A stretch of 64,000 bases of DNA from assembly GCF_005222705.1 (NCBI RefSeq), contig NZ_STGF01000003.1, forward strand, positions 238,037 to 302,036. The letters are read 5' to 3'. This stretch comes from Paenibacillus sp. SY21-1. GTDB lineage: Bacteria; Bacillota; Bacilli; Paenibacillales; Paenibacillaceae. This document shows positions 19,993 to 27,841 of this stretch, piece after piece; the first letter of the stretch is position 1, and each line of letters starts with the position of its first letter. A model generated the notes under the pieces. The model saw only the letters and a list, made by a program, of their open reading frames with translations, did not search any database and was not told the DNA's origin. The translations under genes and the position numbers were made by a program.

Positions 19993-21045
19993 TTACAGCT
20001 CACCCATAAAATGAGTCGAAGATTCGCGTATGACGAGCTTGGGCGGCAAAATAATTTTGGCTGCCGACTCCTCCTGCCCCGCTTCGCCTTGCTCCCCTCC
20101 GATGCGCAGATGGAGCAGGTTCGCCGCTTCAATTCCCCATTGCCCGGAGCCGACCGCAACGGTCGTCAAGCCCGGATTGGCCGTAGCCGCCTCCTGGATA
20201 TCGTCAAATCCGACCAGCGCAATGTCCTTGCCCGCTGTAAGCCGGTGCTCCCTTAGGCCGACAATGACGCCAAGCGCAACGATATCGTTGTGACAAAGCG
20301 CAGCGGTAGGCAGCTTGTCCTGCCGGATAAGCTGATTAATAATCTGGCTGCCGCCCTCGCGGGTAGGAGGGCCGGGAATAATGTGTCCGGAATCGGCCGG
20401 GATGCGGGATTCCTCCATGCCTTCAAGGAAGCCTGCATGACGCTCGTTGTAGGCGGAGGTATGAGGCGTGCCGCCAAGCAAGGCAATACGCCTGTGACCT
20501 TGATCGGCAAGATGCCTGACCGCCATCTTCGTCCCCCATTTGAAATCGGTCCCGATATAATCGACCTGCGCGCCGGATATTTCGCGTCCGATCAGCACGC
20601 AAGGCACTTTCAGCTGCTTGAGACGCGCAAAAACAGCAGGCTTCGTGCCTGCCACAGGGGCCATGACAATGCCGCACACATGATGCTCCAGCATCGTCTC
20701 CAGCACCCGCTCCTGCTTGCTTTCCGATTCGAAGGTCATCCCTAGCAGCGTCGTATAGCCCAATTCATCCAGCCTGTCCTGCAGCTTGGTAAGCAGCTCG
20801 GAAAAAAACGGATTGCCGATATCGGTAATAATAATGCCTACAGTGGAGGATCGCCTTGATCGGAAGCTGGCCGCAACCCGGTCATAAACGTAACCCAGTC
20901 GGTTCATCGAAGCCAGCACCTTCTGCTTCGTCTGCTCGGATATGGAAGCGCTCCCCCGGACTACAAGCGATGCCGTCGCCCGCGATACGCCGGCATCCTT
21001 TGCGACATCCTGAAGCGTTACCCGTTTTTCTTTTCTATCGCCCAC
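19993..21045 (-). CDS. LacI-family transcriptional regulator
   Basis: A 350-residue repressor. The amino end has the LacI HTH (TLQDVAKDAGVSRATASLVVRG, about 10-31) and hinge helix, followed by a periplasmic-binding-protein-like sensor (VGIIITDIGNPFFSELLTKL, then ALVGFDDIQEAATANPGLTTV). Start is a GTG at 21045 behind AGAGGTG. It sits between the importer-lyase operon (same strand, downstream) and the divergent crotonase-CoA-transferase operon. Both have the palindrome AGATCGATCT in their 5' region, so this protein is the obvious candidate to bind it. The inducer is unknown; it is unusual for a LacI protein to sit among amino acid and acyl-CoA genes rather than sugar genes. Confidence 0.93.
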   Translation of the reverse strand: MGDRKEKRVTLQDVAKDAGVSRATASLVVRGSASISEQTKQKVLASMNRLGYVYDRVAASFRSRRSSTVGIIITDIGNPFFSELLTKLQDRLDELGYTTLLGMTFESESKQERVLETMLEHHVCGIVMAPVAGTKPAVFARLKQLKVPCVLIGREISGAQVDYIGTDFKWGTKMAVRHLADQGHRRIALLGGTPHTSAYNERHAGFLEGMEESRIPADSGHIIPGPPTREGGSQIINQLIRQDKLPTAALCHNDIVALGVIVGLREHRLTAGKDIALVGFDDIQEAATANPGLTTVAVGSGQWGIEAANLLHLRIGGEQGEAGQEESAAKIILPPKLVIRESSTHFMGEL

Positions 21046-21074
21046 AATCAGTCACACCTCTTTCGTTAGTGAAA

Positions 21075-21103
21075 ATTATAGTACATCCGGGCTGACGATG
21101 GAA
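21075..21103 (-). promoter_or_regulatory. Probable promoter of the LacI-family gene
   Basis: TATAAT on the minus strand (21075-21080) lies 30 bases before the GTG start. The -35 at the right spacing (TTCCAT) is poor, so this would be weak. It contains no copy of the regulon palindrome. Confidence 0.4.
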
Positions 21104-21127
21104 AGTCCGGAACAGCTATTGACGCGG

Positions 21128-21156
21128 TTGACAGCCGGAATGACGTTTTTTATAAT
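21128..21156 (+). promoter_or_regulatory. Sigma-A promoter of the crotonase/CoA-transferase operon
   Basis: TTGACA at 21128-21133, a 17-base spacer and TATAAT at 21151-21156 match the consensus fully. The expected start site near 21163 lies just before the palindrome at 21167-21182, so a bound repressor would block this strong promoter. Confidence 0.85.
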
Positions 21157-21166
21157 CAATTAAAAG

Positions 21167-21182
21167 ATTAGATCGATCTAAT
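21167..21182. promoter_or_regulatory. Operator-like 16 bp palindrome (LacI-type)
   Basis: ATTAGATCGATCTAAT is a perfect palindrome placed right downstream of the -10 element of the crotonase promoter. This is the classic position for a LacI-type repressor. Its inner 12 bases recur at 19810-19821 before the amino acid importer. Confidence 0.8.
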
Positions 21183-21242
21183 AATAATTTTATACTAGCT
21201 TAGGCCGTTTAATAAGTATGCGTATAAAAGGTGGTTACAATT

Positions 21243-22070
21243 GTGTCAACACATCCAGGCATCGAATTTCACAAGGAAGGCCGGGTCGGCATCCTCACGT
21301 TCAACAATCCTCCGCTCAATCTGGGCACAAACAACGGACTTGAGCTGCTGGAGCGCATATTGGCCGACATAGAGGCGGATCAGGAGCTTCGGGCGATTGT
21401 GCTCACCCATGCCGGCAAGGTTTTTTCAGCAGGCTCCGACATGAATGAAATCGAGGAGCATCTTCAGCGTGGCACCTACGTCAGCGATAAAATGGAAAGC
21501 GAAATCCGGCTCCGCGCCCGTTTGTCCCGGCTGCCGATTCCGACGATCGCCGCGCTGGACGGCTCCGCCTATGGCGGCGGCTTCGACTGGGCACTCAGCT
21601 GCGATATGCGAGTCGCCGCTCCCCACGTCGTTCTTTCACTCCCGGAGGTCCATATCGGCTCTTTCCCGGGCAGCGGCAGCGCCTACCGGATTACAAGGCT
21701 GATCGGCTCGGGCCGGGCAATGCAGTTTATGCTGTTCGGCAAGCCGATGACTGCACAGGAGGCGCTGAATCTTGGCGTTATCAACGAAATCGCCGCCGAA
21801 GGAACGGCGTATGAGCTGGCCCTCCGCTGGGCCGAGGAGCTTGCGGCGAAGTCCGGCTCCGCCGTACGCGCCGTTAAGGAGGCGGTTAGCCGGATTTTTG
21901 CTCCCGAGCAGCAATGGCTGGATTTAACGCAGCTGGAAATTTCGCAGGCTGTCGCTGACAGCGCAGACTTCCGTGAAGGCATGCGGGCTTTTTTCGAGAA
22001 GCGTCCACCTGCTTTCGCCGGTACCTCTGCCAAGGCTGGCCAGACCGCAAGCTCTGACGAACGCAACTGA
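21243..22070 (+). CDS. Enoyl-CoA hydratase/isomerase (crotonase) family protein
   Basis: A 275-residue crotonase-fold protein acting on CoA esters. The oxyanion-hole segments are seen (VFSAGSDMNEI and YGGGFDWALSCDMRVA), and the second acid (Glu) in LSLPEVHIGSFPGSG. The first catalytic acid, normally Glu in GGGCE, is Asp here (GGGFD), so a plain enoyl-CoA hydratase reaction should not be assumed. The GTG at 21243 is chosen because AAAGGTGG lies 8 bases before it; a GTG at 21231 would overlap that site. It is 16 bases ahead of the CoA-transferase gene and behind a promoter-operator pair. Confidence 0.88.
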   Translation: MSTHPGIEFHKEGRVGILTFNNPPLNLGTNNGLELLERILADIEADQELRAIVLTHAGKVFSAGSDMNEIEEHLQRGTYVSDKMESEIRLRARLSRLPIPTIAALDGSAYGGGFDWALSCDMRVAAPHVVLSLPEVHIGSFPGSGSAYRITRLIGSGRAMQFMLFGKPMTAQEALNLGVINEIAAEGTAYELALRWAEELAAKSGSAVRAVKEAVSRIFAPEQQWLDLTQLEISQAVADSADFREGMRAFFEKRPPAFAGTSAKAGQTASSDERN

Positions 22071-22086
22071 AGAAGGAGAATTATAC

Positions 22087-23697
22087 ATGGTGCATACATC
22101 TACGACCAAAGGAACGGGCTTCGCCAAGCGAACCGGTCCGGTACCCGTTTTAACTGCGGAGGAGGCCGTGCTGCTCGTGCCTGACGGAGCGACCGTCGCT
22201 TTTAGCGGCGCCGGTGGCGGCATCGTGGAAGCCACGGCGGTCATTGAGGCCCTTGCGGAGCGGTACCGCAAGGAACAGAAGCCAAGCGGACTTACGTACC
22301 TTCATACAACAGGACTTGGGGACAGAGCGGACAGGGGCATGAGCCCCATCGCCATCCCCGGCTTGTGCGCCAAAGCGATTGGCGGGCATTGGGGGCAATC
22401 GCCACGAATGTCCGAGCTTGCGGAAACGAACCAAATTGAAGCCTACTGCTTCCCGCAAGGCGTTATCACGCAGCTGTTCCGTTCTACTGCCGCCGGACAT
22501 CCCGGCATTCTGAGCCATGTCGGCTTAGGTTCGTTTATCGATCCGCGCCAGCAAGGCGGCAAGCTGAACGCACGCACGACGAAGGATCTGGTAAGGCTGA
22601 TGGAGATTGACGGACAGGAATGGCTGTTCTATCCGGGCATCAAGCCGGATGTTGCGATCATAAGAGGCACGACCGCCGATGCCGACGGTTATATTACGAT
22701 GGAGGATGAGCCGACTTTCCTTGATGTGCTCAGCATCGCCCAAGCGACCAAGAACAGCGGCGGCACCGTCATCGTGCAGGTGCAGCGCATGGTGCAAGCA
22801 CGCTCCCAGCATCCGAAATCGATTAAAATACCCGGCTTTCTCGTCGATGCCGTCGTTGTCGTTCCCGAGCAGATGCAAACCTATGAAACCGCAAGCAATC
22901 GCTATATGAGCGGGGATATGCTGGCTGTGCAGGGAGGAATCGAGCCCTTGCCGCTAACCGAGCGCAAGATCATTGCCCGCCGGGCGCTGATGGAAGCCTT
23001 CCCTGGAGCGGTGGCCAACCTCGGCGTCGGCATTTCCGACGGCGTCGGGTATGTCGCGGACGAGGAAGGCGTAGGCGACGCGCTGACGTTCACCGTAGAG
23101 CTTGGCCCTATTGGCGGCACTCCGGCCAAAGGCATCATTTTTGGAGCGACGATCAGCCCGAGAGCCGTGCTTGATCAGCCTTACCAATTCGACTTCTACG
23201 ATGGCGGCGGTCTGGACGTAAGCTTTCTGAGCTTTGCCGAAATGGATCGGACGGGCAACGTGAACGTCCATAAGTTTAACGGCAAAATAATGGGCGTGGG
23301 CGGCTTCATCGACATTGCCCAAAACTCCAAAAAGGTCGTGTTCAGCGGCACCTTTACCGCAGGAGGGCTGGAAGCCGTAATAGCGGACGGCCAATTGCGC
23401 ATTGCCAAGGAAGGACGCTTCCGCAAAATCGTTCCCGCGCTCGCTGACATTTCCTTTAACGGAGGCGACGCGGCACTGCGCGGCAAGGAAGTGGTGTTCA
23501 TTACCGAGCGGGCGGTATTCCGGCTGACGGACCGGGGACTGATGCTCTGCGAAATCGCGCCGGGCATCGAGCTGCAGCGCGACATTCTGGATTTGCTGGA
23601 CTTCGAGCCAGTGATAAGTCCCGATCTTCAACTGATGGATGGCCGGCTGTTCCGGGAGGAGCCGCTCGGACTCAAGCAGCAATGGAGCTTGGGTTGA
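22087..23697 (+). CDS. Acyl-CoA:acetate/3-ketoacid CoA-transferase, fused alpha-beta (family I)
   Basis: A 536-residue family I CoA-transferase of the YdiF/propionate CoA-transferase type, with both half-domains in one chain. The amino half has the glycine loop FSGAGGGIVEATAVIEALAER. The carboxy half has the catalytic glutamate in TVELGPIGGTPAKG. It would move CoA from a donor such as acetyl-CoA onto a short organic acid, or the reverse. Start at 22087 behind AAGAAGGAG; the open frame runs further upstream inside the crotonase gene but has no ribosome site there. With the crotonase it forms a two-gene operon ended by a strong terminator. Confidence 0.93.
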   Translation: MVHTSTTKGTGFAKRTGPVPVLTAEEAVLLVPDGATVAFSGAGGGIVEATAVIEALAERYRKEQKPSGLTYLHTTGLGDRADRGMSPIAIPGLCAKAIGGHWGQSPRMSELAETNQIEAYCFPQGVITQLFRSTAAGHPGILSHVGLGSFIDPRQQGGKLNARTTKDLVRLMEIDGQEWLFYPGIKPDVAIIRGTTADADGYITMEDEPTFLDVLSIAQATKNSGGTVIVQVQRMVQARSQHPKSIKIPGFLVDAVVVVPEQMQTYETASNRYMSGDMLAVQGGIEPLPLTERKIIARRALMEAFPGAVANLGVGISDGVGYVADEEGVGDALTFTVELGPIGGTPAKGIIFGATISPRAVLDQPYQFDFYDGGGLDVSFLSFAEMDRTGNVNVHKFNGKIMGVGGFIDIAQNSKKVVFSGTFTAGGLEAVIADGQLRIAKEGRFRKIVPALADISFNGGDAALRGKEVVFITERAVFRLTDRGLMLCEIAPGIELQRDILDLLDFEPVISPDLQLMDGRLFREEPLGLKQQWSLG

Positions 23698-23715
23698 ACC
23701 GTATAGGCTACCAGC

Positions 23716-23752
23716 AAAAAGCCGCCAGGGTTAACTAACCCAGCGGCTTTTT
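23716..23752. terminator. Bidirectional rho-independent terminator
   Basis: AAAAAGCCGC and GCGGCTTTTT flank an inner GGGTTA/TAACCC stem. It lies between the convergent CoA-transferase and DUF975 genes and can serve both strands. Confidence 0.9.
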
Positions 23753-23804
23753 CGCTTTGCCTTGTTTGACTTGTGTACAGCAAGCTGTCCCTATTTAACG
23801 ACGA

Positions 23805-24560
23805 TTACCAGGCAGGCGTCAGATTCAGCCGCAGCTCTTCCGCTGTCGTCAGTCCGTTCTTCAACGCCTCATTCCGCAGCACAAGGTACAGCTCCGCTTT
23901 GGTTGCATTGATATAAGGCAGCACGAACAAGACGCCGACAAAGCATGCAAGCGTGCCTAGCAGAATCCAGCCGAGGAAGCTGAGATCCAGCACAAAAATA
24001 TTAAGCTTGTGCCCCTGCGTCATTTGCTTGCTTAACTCCACTGCCCGTTTATAGCCGATATTAGGGTTCTCAGCCAGAATAAACGGTACCATGCTATACG
24101 CGTATGATTTTACAATTCCGGGAATAATGAGCAAAAGAAACCACAAAAAGTTCAACAACGCTCTCCATACCATCGTCTTGACGACATCCCAATATCTTTG
24201 CTTCTGAAAAGCAAAGCCCAAATGGTTTAAATTTACCTCCTGCTCGGCCGATTGCTTGAAATAACGCATTGCGCCCACTTCCACGGGAAAACAAAGAAAA
24301 ATACGGAACGCCAGCGCAAATATAAGCACGATAATAAAAGCACCGACTGCGATTGCCAGAAACGGCGCCCAGAAGCCCCAATCCAAATCTAAGCCGGAGG
24401 AGCTTGAATACCCCGAGGAGTTGTCGGAGCCCAGGTTGAAATTGGGAAGATTGCCCGAGCCGGTGACAAAGCCCAAAATAATACTTACCAGAAACGCCTT
24501 CCAATACGATGTGCGCAGCACCTCCTTGGCCCTCTGCTTCAGTTCTTTACGTTCCCACAT
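23805..24560 (-). CDS. DUF975 family membrane protein
   Basis: A 251-residue integral membrane protein with about five helices. The start WERKELKQRAKEVLRTSYWKAFLVSII and the middle YSMVPFILAENPNIGYKRAVELSK are typical of DUF975. The function of this family is not established. The ATG at 24560 is preferred over 24566, because GAGAGGG lies 6 bases before the former and abuts the latter. It stands alone with a terminator shared with the convergent CoA-transferase gene. Confidence 0.88.
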   Translation of the reverse strand: MWERKELKQRAKEVLRTSYWKAFLVSIILGFVTGSGNLPNFNLGSDNSSGYSSSSGLDLDWGFWAPFLAIAVGAFIIVLIFALAFRIFLCFPVEVGAMRYFKQSAEQEVNLNHLGFAFQKQRYWDVVKTMVWRALLNFLWFLLLIIPGIVKSYAYSMVPFILAENPNIGYKRAVELSKQMTQGHKLNIFVLDLSFLGWILLGTLACFVGVLFVLPYINATKAELYLVLRNEALKNGLTTAEELRLNLTPAW

Positions 24561-24725
24561 GGCCATCCCTCTCTCTCTTTCAGTCCTTTTCTTCAGATCT
24601 TACAATGTATACCATGAATATTATAGTATGACAAGCTGTGAAACATTCGTTAAATCATTGCAAAGCTTGAGCTAGCCATGAAACGCAAGCGCAATCAAGG
24701 GATGAGCGCCGTTGTGCGTGCAGCG

Positions 24726-24768
24726 CAAAAAGGGCTGCAACAGCCGTCGCCGGCAACGGTTACAGCCT
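24726..24768 (-). terminator. Terminator of the ABC-2 exporter operon
   Basis: On the minus strand, GGCTG with an inner ACCGT pairs with ACGG and CAGCC, followed by CTTTTT. It lies 45 bases past the stop of the 35-residue peptide gene, supporting that gene as the operon end. Confidence 0.65.
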
Positions 24769-24811
24769 TCACATAGTGCGAGGGGGCTCTGCCCCGTCTG
24801 CACATTCCATA

Positions 24812-24919
24812 TTATTGAAAAAGACCCATTATCCCGTTAGGCAGCCACAGCTTCTTTACAACTAGACATGCAACAAGCAAAACAACGCCTGCAATAACCT
24901 TTTTGGACCAGCTGCTCAT
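24812..24919 (-). CDS. Small membrane peptide (35 residues) in ABC-2 exporter operon
   Basis: ATG at 24919 to TAA at 24812 encodes 35 residues starting MSSWSKKVIAGVV and ending LPNGIMGLFQ. It has a basic start followed by one hydrophobic helix (GVVLLVACLVV). An excellent ribosome site, GAGGAGGATGGGGA, precedes it. It begins 38 bases after the ABC-2 permease stop and is followed by a terminator. I do not recognise a family. It could be a small transporter subunit, a stability factor, or a secreted/exported peptide; a chance frame is less likely given the ribosome site and placement. Confidence 0.65.
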   Translation of the reverse strand: MSSWSKKVIAGVVLLVACLVVKKLWLPNGIMGLFQ

Positions 24920-24957
24920 TCCCCATCCTCCTCTGTTTTCCCGGCATCGCCGACCTC

Positions 24958-25674
24958 TTATTTGTCAAACCGCTTCTGACCGTAAACAAGAAAGCAGAGC
25001 GCTCCCGTAACGACTGCCCATACGATCAGATTCAGCAGGTTTCCGCCAATTTGCGATAAGCCTCCACCCTGGTGTAGCTCGGATATGGCCATTACGAATT
25101 GTTGAGAGGGTAAGAAATGGATAATGCTCATCAGAGCAGGCAAATTCAGATCGGGAACGAATATAGGACCAAAAATAAATAACAGCAGCACAGGCAGGCC
25201 GATAATGGAGGATTCCGACGCGGTACGCGCGATAAGACCGATAATTGTGCCCAGCGCCATAAACACAAACAGCAGCAATGCGGATGAAACAGCCAAAAAG
25301 AACACATTGACGTCTGGCACTCCCGAGACGAGCATGCAGGCGGCTATTACAATAAGGGCAAACAACGTCGTCGTTGCGCTTTTTCCCGCCAGAATTTCCA
25401 GCTTGGTTGCAGGCGACAGCATCAGGGAACGCAAGGTGTTTTTTTCCTTCTCCTCCGCGATCATATTCGCCTGTACAAAGGCTCCCGTAATCGATATGGC
25501 TACCAGAATCGGGATCGCCAGAAAGGTGAAATCGCTCGCTTCATTCTCCTTTTGGCGGAACAATACGGCAATCAGTATCGGCATTCCCGCATTTAGCAAA
25601 ATTTGCGGATTTCGGACCGCATCCTTCCATTCTTTTTTGAGCATAGCCCGAAATCGCCGCATGGAGAATGTCAT
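24958..25674 (-). CDS. ABC-2 type exporter permease
   Basis: A 238-residue permease with about six helices, of the ABC-2 group (NatB/DrrB-like). Amino end: RFRAMLKKEWKDAVRNPQILL. A conserved segment EEKEKNTLRSLMLSP follows the second helix. Its ATG overlaps the ATPase stop (ATGA at 25671-25674), so expression should be coupled. With the ATPase it forms an exporter, cargo unknown; sodium, drug or peptide export are all seen in this family. Confidence 0.92.
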   Translation of the reverse strand: MTFSMRRFRAMLKKEWKDAVRNPQILLNAGMPILIAVLFRQKENEASDFTFLAIPILVAISITGAFVQANMIAEEKEKNTLRSLMLSPATKLEILAGKSATTTLFALIVIAACMLVSGVPDVNVFFLAVSSALLLFVFMALGTIIGLIARTASESSIIGLPVLLLFIFGPIFVPDLNLPALMSIIHFLPSQQFVMAISELHQGGGLSQIGGNLLNLIVWAVVTGALCFLVYGQKRFDK

Positions 25675-26516
25675 TCCAGTCCCCTCCCCGTCAACTCTAC
25701 AAAAATGTCGCCGAGCGTCGGCTCATTCGAATGAATGGCAAGCAATTCGTCCCGCACGATGAGATCCCGGATCAAGTCCGCGCCCGCTTCATTTTTCTCC
25801 ACAATCCGCTTCCCTTCCTTCGTCGTCACCGTAATGGAGCGGTCCCCATACTTGAGGCGCAGCGCCAGCGGCGTGTCGAGCGCGGAGATTTCCCCGTTGT
25901 TAAGGAAGGCAACCCTGTGGCAAAGATTTTCGGCTTCTTGCATATTGTGCGTAGTAAGAAAAATCGTTGTGCCTTGGCGATTCATGGCGCGCAGCGTTTC
26001 CTGAATACGCCCGCTGTTGACAGGGTCCAGAGCGGACGTAGGTTCATCCAGAAACAGCAGCGCCGGCTTGTGCAGAATCGTTCTCGCCAGCGTCACTCTC
26101 TGCTTCATGCCTTTGGATAGACGACCAAGCAGCGTATGCTTGTCATCCATCAGGTTCACCTCGTCAAGCACAGTATCGATCCGCTGCACCGGCACGCCAT
26201 ACAAGCGGCAAAACAGCTCAAGATTGTCGTACACGCTCAGACGCTCGTATGTGCCGCTGTTATCCGTGAGCACGCCGATTTTGCCCAAAAATTCGGAATG
26301 CCTGCTCTTTCCGGGGTCGCCTCCAAGCACCCGCACCCGACCGGAGCTGTAGAGCAGCTGGGAAGTAAGAATTTTGACCGTTGTTGTTTTGCCCGAGCCG
26401 CTCGGGCCGAGAAAGCCGAATATTTCACCCTGTTGAACGGTAAAGCTGATTTTTTTTAAAGCCCGCTTCTTATTGTAGAGCTTTTCGAGGTTCTCCACCT
26501 CAATGACCGATTGCAT
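25671..26516 (-). CDS. ABC exporter ATP-binding protein
   Basis: A 281-residue ABC ATPase. Walker A GPSGSGKTT, signature LSKGMKQRVTLARTI, Walker B LLFLDEPTSALDP, H-loop in TTHNM. The ATG at 26516 is chosen because AAGGAAGGG precedes it and the domain begins at once; the open frame extends to 26576. It partners the permease that overlaps it. The upstream gene is a LytTR regulator, and a LytTR-like repeat pair lies in the 143-base gap. Confidence 0.93.
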   Translation of the reverse strand: MQSVIEVENLEKLYNKKRALKKISFTVQQGEIFGFLGPSGSGKTTTVKILTSQLLYSSGRVRVLGGDPGKSRHSEFLGKIGVLTDNSGTYERLSVYDNLELFCRLYGVPVQRIDTVLDEVNLMDDKHTLLGRLSKGMKQRVTLARTILHKPALLFLDEPTSALDPVNSGRIQETLRAMNRQGTTIFLTTHNMQEAENLCHRVAFLNNGEISALDTPLALRLKYGDRSITVTTKEGKRIVEKNEAGADLIRDLIVRDELLAIHSNEPTLGDIFVELTGRGLE

Positions 26517-26623
26517 ATCGCTTGCACCCTTCCTTAACCTGTGTAGCCTGTGAGCTCTACTCCAAAGTAAGCGCAAATCCGAGCTTTGGCCGCAACTTTG
26601 CGATAAAAAGAGCCAAACGAAGG

Positions 26624-26653
26624 CTGAATGGAGCCGATTTAAGGGTGAACGGA
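26624..26653 (-). promoter_or_regulatory. LytTR-type direct repeat before the exporter operon
   Basis: On the minus strand, TCCGTTCAC (26645-26653) and TCCATTCAG (26624-26632) are direct repeats with starts 21 bp apart, two helical turns. Each fits eight of nine positions of the LytTR half-site pattern [TA][AC][CA]GTTN[AG][TG]. They lie between the LytTR regulator gene and the exporter ATPase gene. Confidence 0.55.
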
Positions 26654-26659
26654 ACCGGC

Positions 26660-27706
26660 TTACAGGGATACAATCGTCTTCAATTCCTCAAACTTTCCCT
26701 TGGATAACGGAATTCTCGATTTTTTGTCGTCGCTCAGAACCAGACTATAGCTGTTTCGACTCCATACGATCAGTTCGCTTACCGCATCAAGATTGACAAG
26801 GTAAGAACGGTGACAGCGATAGAAGCGGAACGGCTTCAGCTTCTCCTCCAGCTCCGACAGCGTCCAGGCGCAGGCGAGGCTGCCGTCCTTCATATATAAC
26901 AATGTCACTCCCTCGCTGCTTTCGATGTAGGTCATTTCCCGAGGATCAAGAAATACGTATTTGTCCTGGGTTTTCACCATTAGCTTGGCAAGCTTTGCTG
27001 TATCCGGCCAATATCCGCTTTTTGCACGATCGTCCTCCTCTATATCATCCGCGCCGTTGTCCGGCTCGTTCAATTCCGCTTGCTCTTGCACAACGACTGG
27101 GGTCAGCCCGCTGCCCGTCAGATGAAAAATCCGATTCGACAGCGAGAGCGCCTGCTCCATCGTCGAGCACGTAAGGAGCACAGCCTTGTCCTTATGCAGA
27201 AGCTCGGCTATCATTTTTCTGACTCGCATGCAGCTCTCCAAATCCAGATTCTGCTCCGGGTCTTCCCAAATCACAAGCTGTGGATCATGAAGAACACTTC
27301 TGGCGAAACCAAGAAGACGTTTCTCGGAATAGCTGAGCTTGGCAATTCGTTCATGCGCCTTTCCCAGCAATCCGATTGCGTTCAGCCGTTCATCGATATC
27401 CGCTTGGCATTCATACACCTCTGCCCAAAATAACAGGTACTCCCTCACCTGCAACCGTTCATACCATCCATCATCCAGGAAGCTAAAGCCAACTGCTGCT
27501 GCGGAACTTCCGTTGGTCACTAGTACAGGCTGCCCCCGGTAGGTCACCCTGCAGACTGAGTCTTCGCCTTCTCCTCTAATCGAACGGATAAATATCCTGC
27601 CCTTATCGTGATGGCACTGAATGACGGTACACTGACCGGATTCCGCCTCAATTGCATTTGTTTCTCCTGCCGTGTCCGGCTCCGTAAGCGAATTCTCCAT
27701 CTTCAT
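26660..27706 (-). CDS. LytTR regulator fused to a degenerate ABC-ATPase-like domain
   Basis: A 348-residue protein. Residues about 30-200 resemble an ABC ATPase without its nucleotide site: there is no Walker A loop, the signature is reduced to KLSYSEKRLLGFARSVL, and the Walker B region reads LVIWEDPEQNLDL. Residues about 245-345 form a LytTR DNA-binding domain (YIESSEGVTLLYMKDG, then RFYRCHRSYLVNLDAV). No phospho-receiver domain is present. ATG at 27706 follows AGGAGG. It is directly upstream of an ABC-2 exporter on the same strand. I infer that the pseudo-ATPase part docks on or senses the exporter and the LytTR part controls its genes. Confidence 0.85.
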   Translation of the reverse strand: MKMENSLTEPDTAGETNAIEAESGQCTVIQCHHDKGRIFIRSIRGEGEDSVCRVTYRGQPVLVTNGSSAAAVGFSFLDDGWYERLQVREYLLFWAEVYECQADIDERLNAIGLLGKAHERIAKLSYSEKRLLGFARSVLHDPQLVIWEDPEQNLDLESCMRVRKMIAELLHKDKAVLLTCSTMEQALSLSNRIFHLTGSGLTPVVVQEQAELNEPDNGADDIEEDDRAKSGYWPDTAKLAKLMVKTQDKYVFLDPREMTYIESSEGVTLLYMKDGSLACAWTLSELEEKLKPFRFYRCHRSYLVNLDAVSELIVWSRNSYSLVLSDDKKSRIPLSKGKFEELKTIVSL

Positions 27707-27841
27707 CGATTAAAAGCCTCCTGTCGCGCGATAATTCGGCACGCTTCCCCTGCTTCCTTATTCGCCGTTTCAATCGCTTCCCCCTTTAAGCGTCCGGTTA
27801 AACTCGCTTTAGTGCCGAAGCACAAGGAGACGCATGCAGGC

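Noticed and set aside
22954..23682. 242-residue minus-strand frame
   Set aside because: Opposite the catalytic half of the CoA-transferase; no domain seen.
27703..27841. Open stretch ending GEACRIIARQEAFNR just before the LytTR gene, overlapping its ATG
   Set aside because: It looks mildly coding, but there is no start codon with a ribosome site; kept out as unproven leader or relic.
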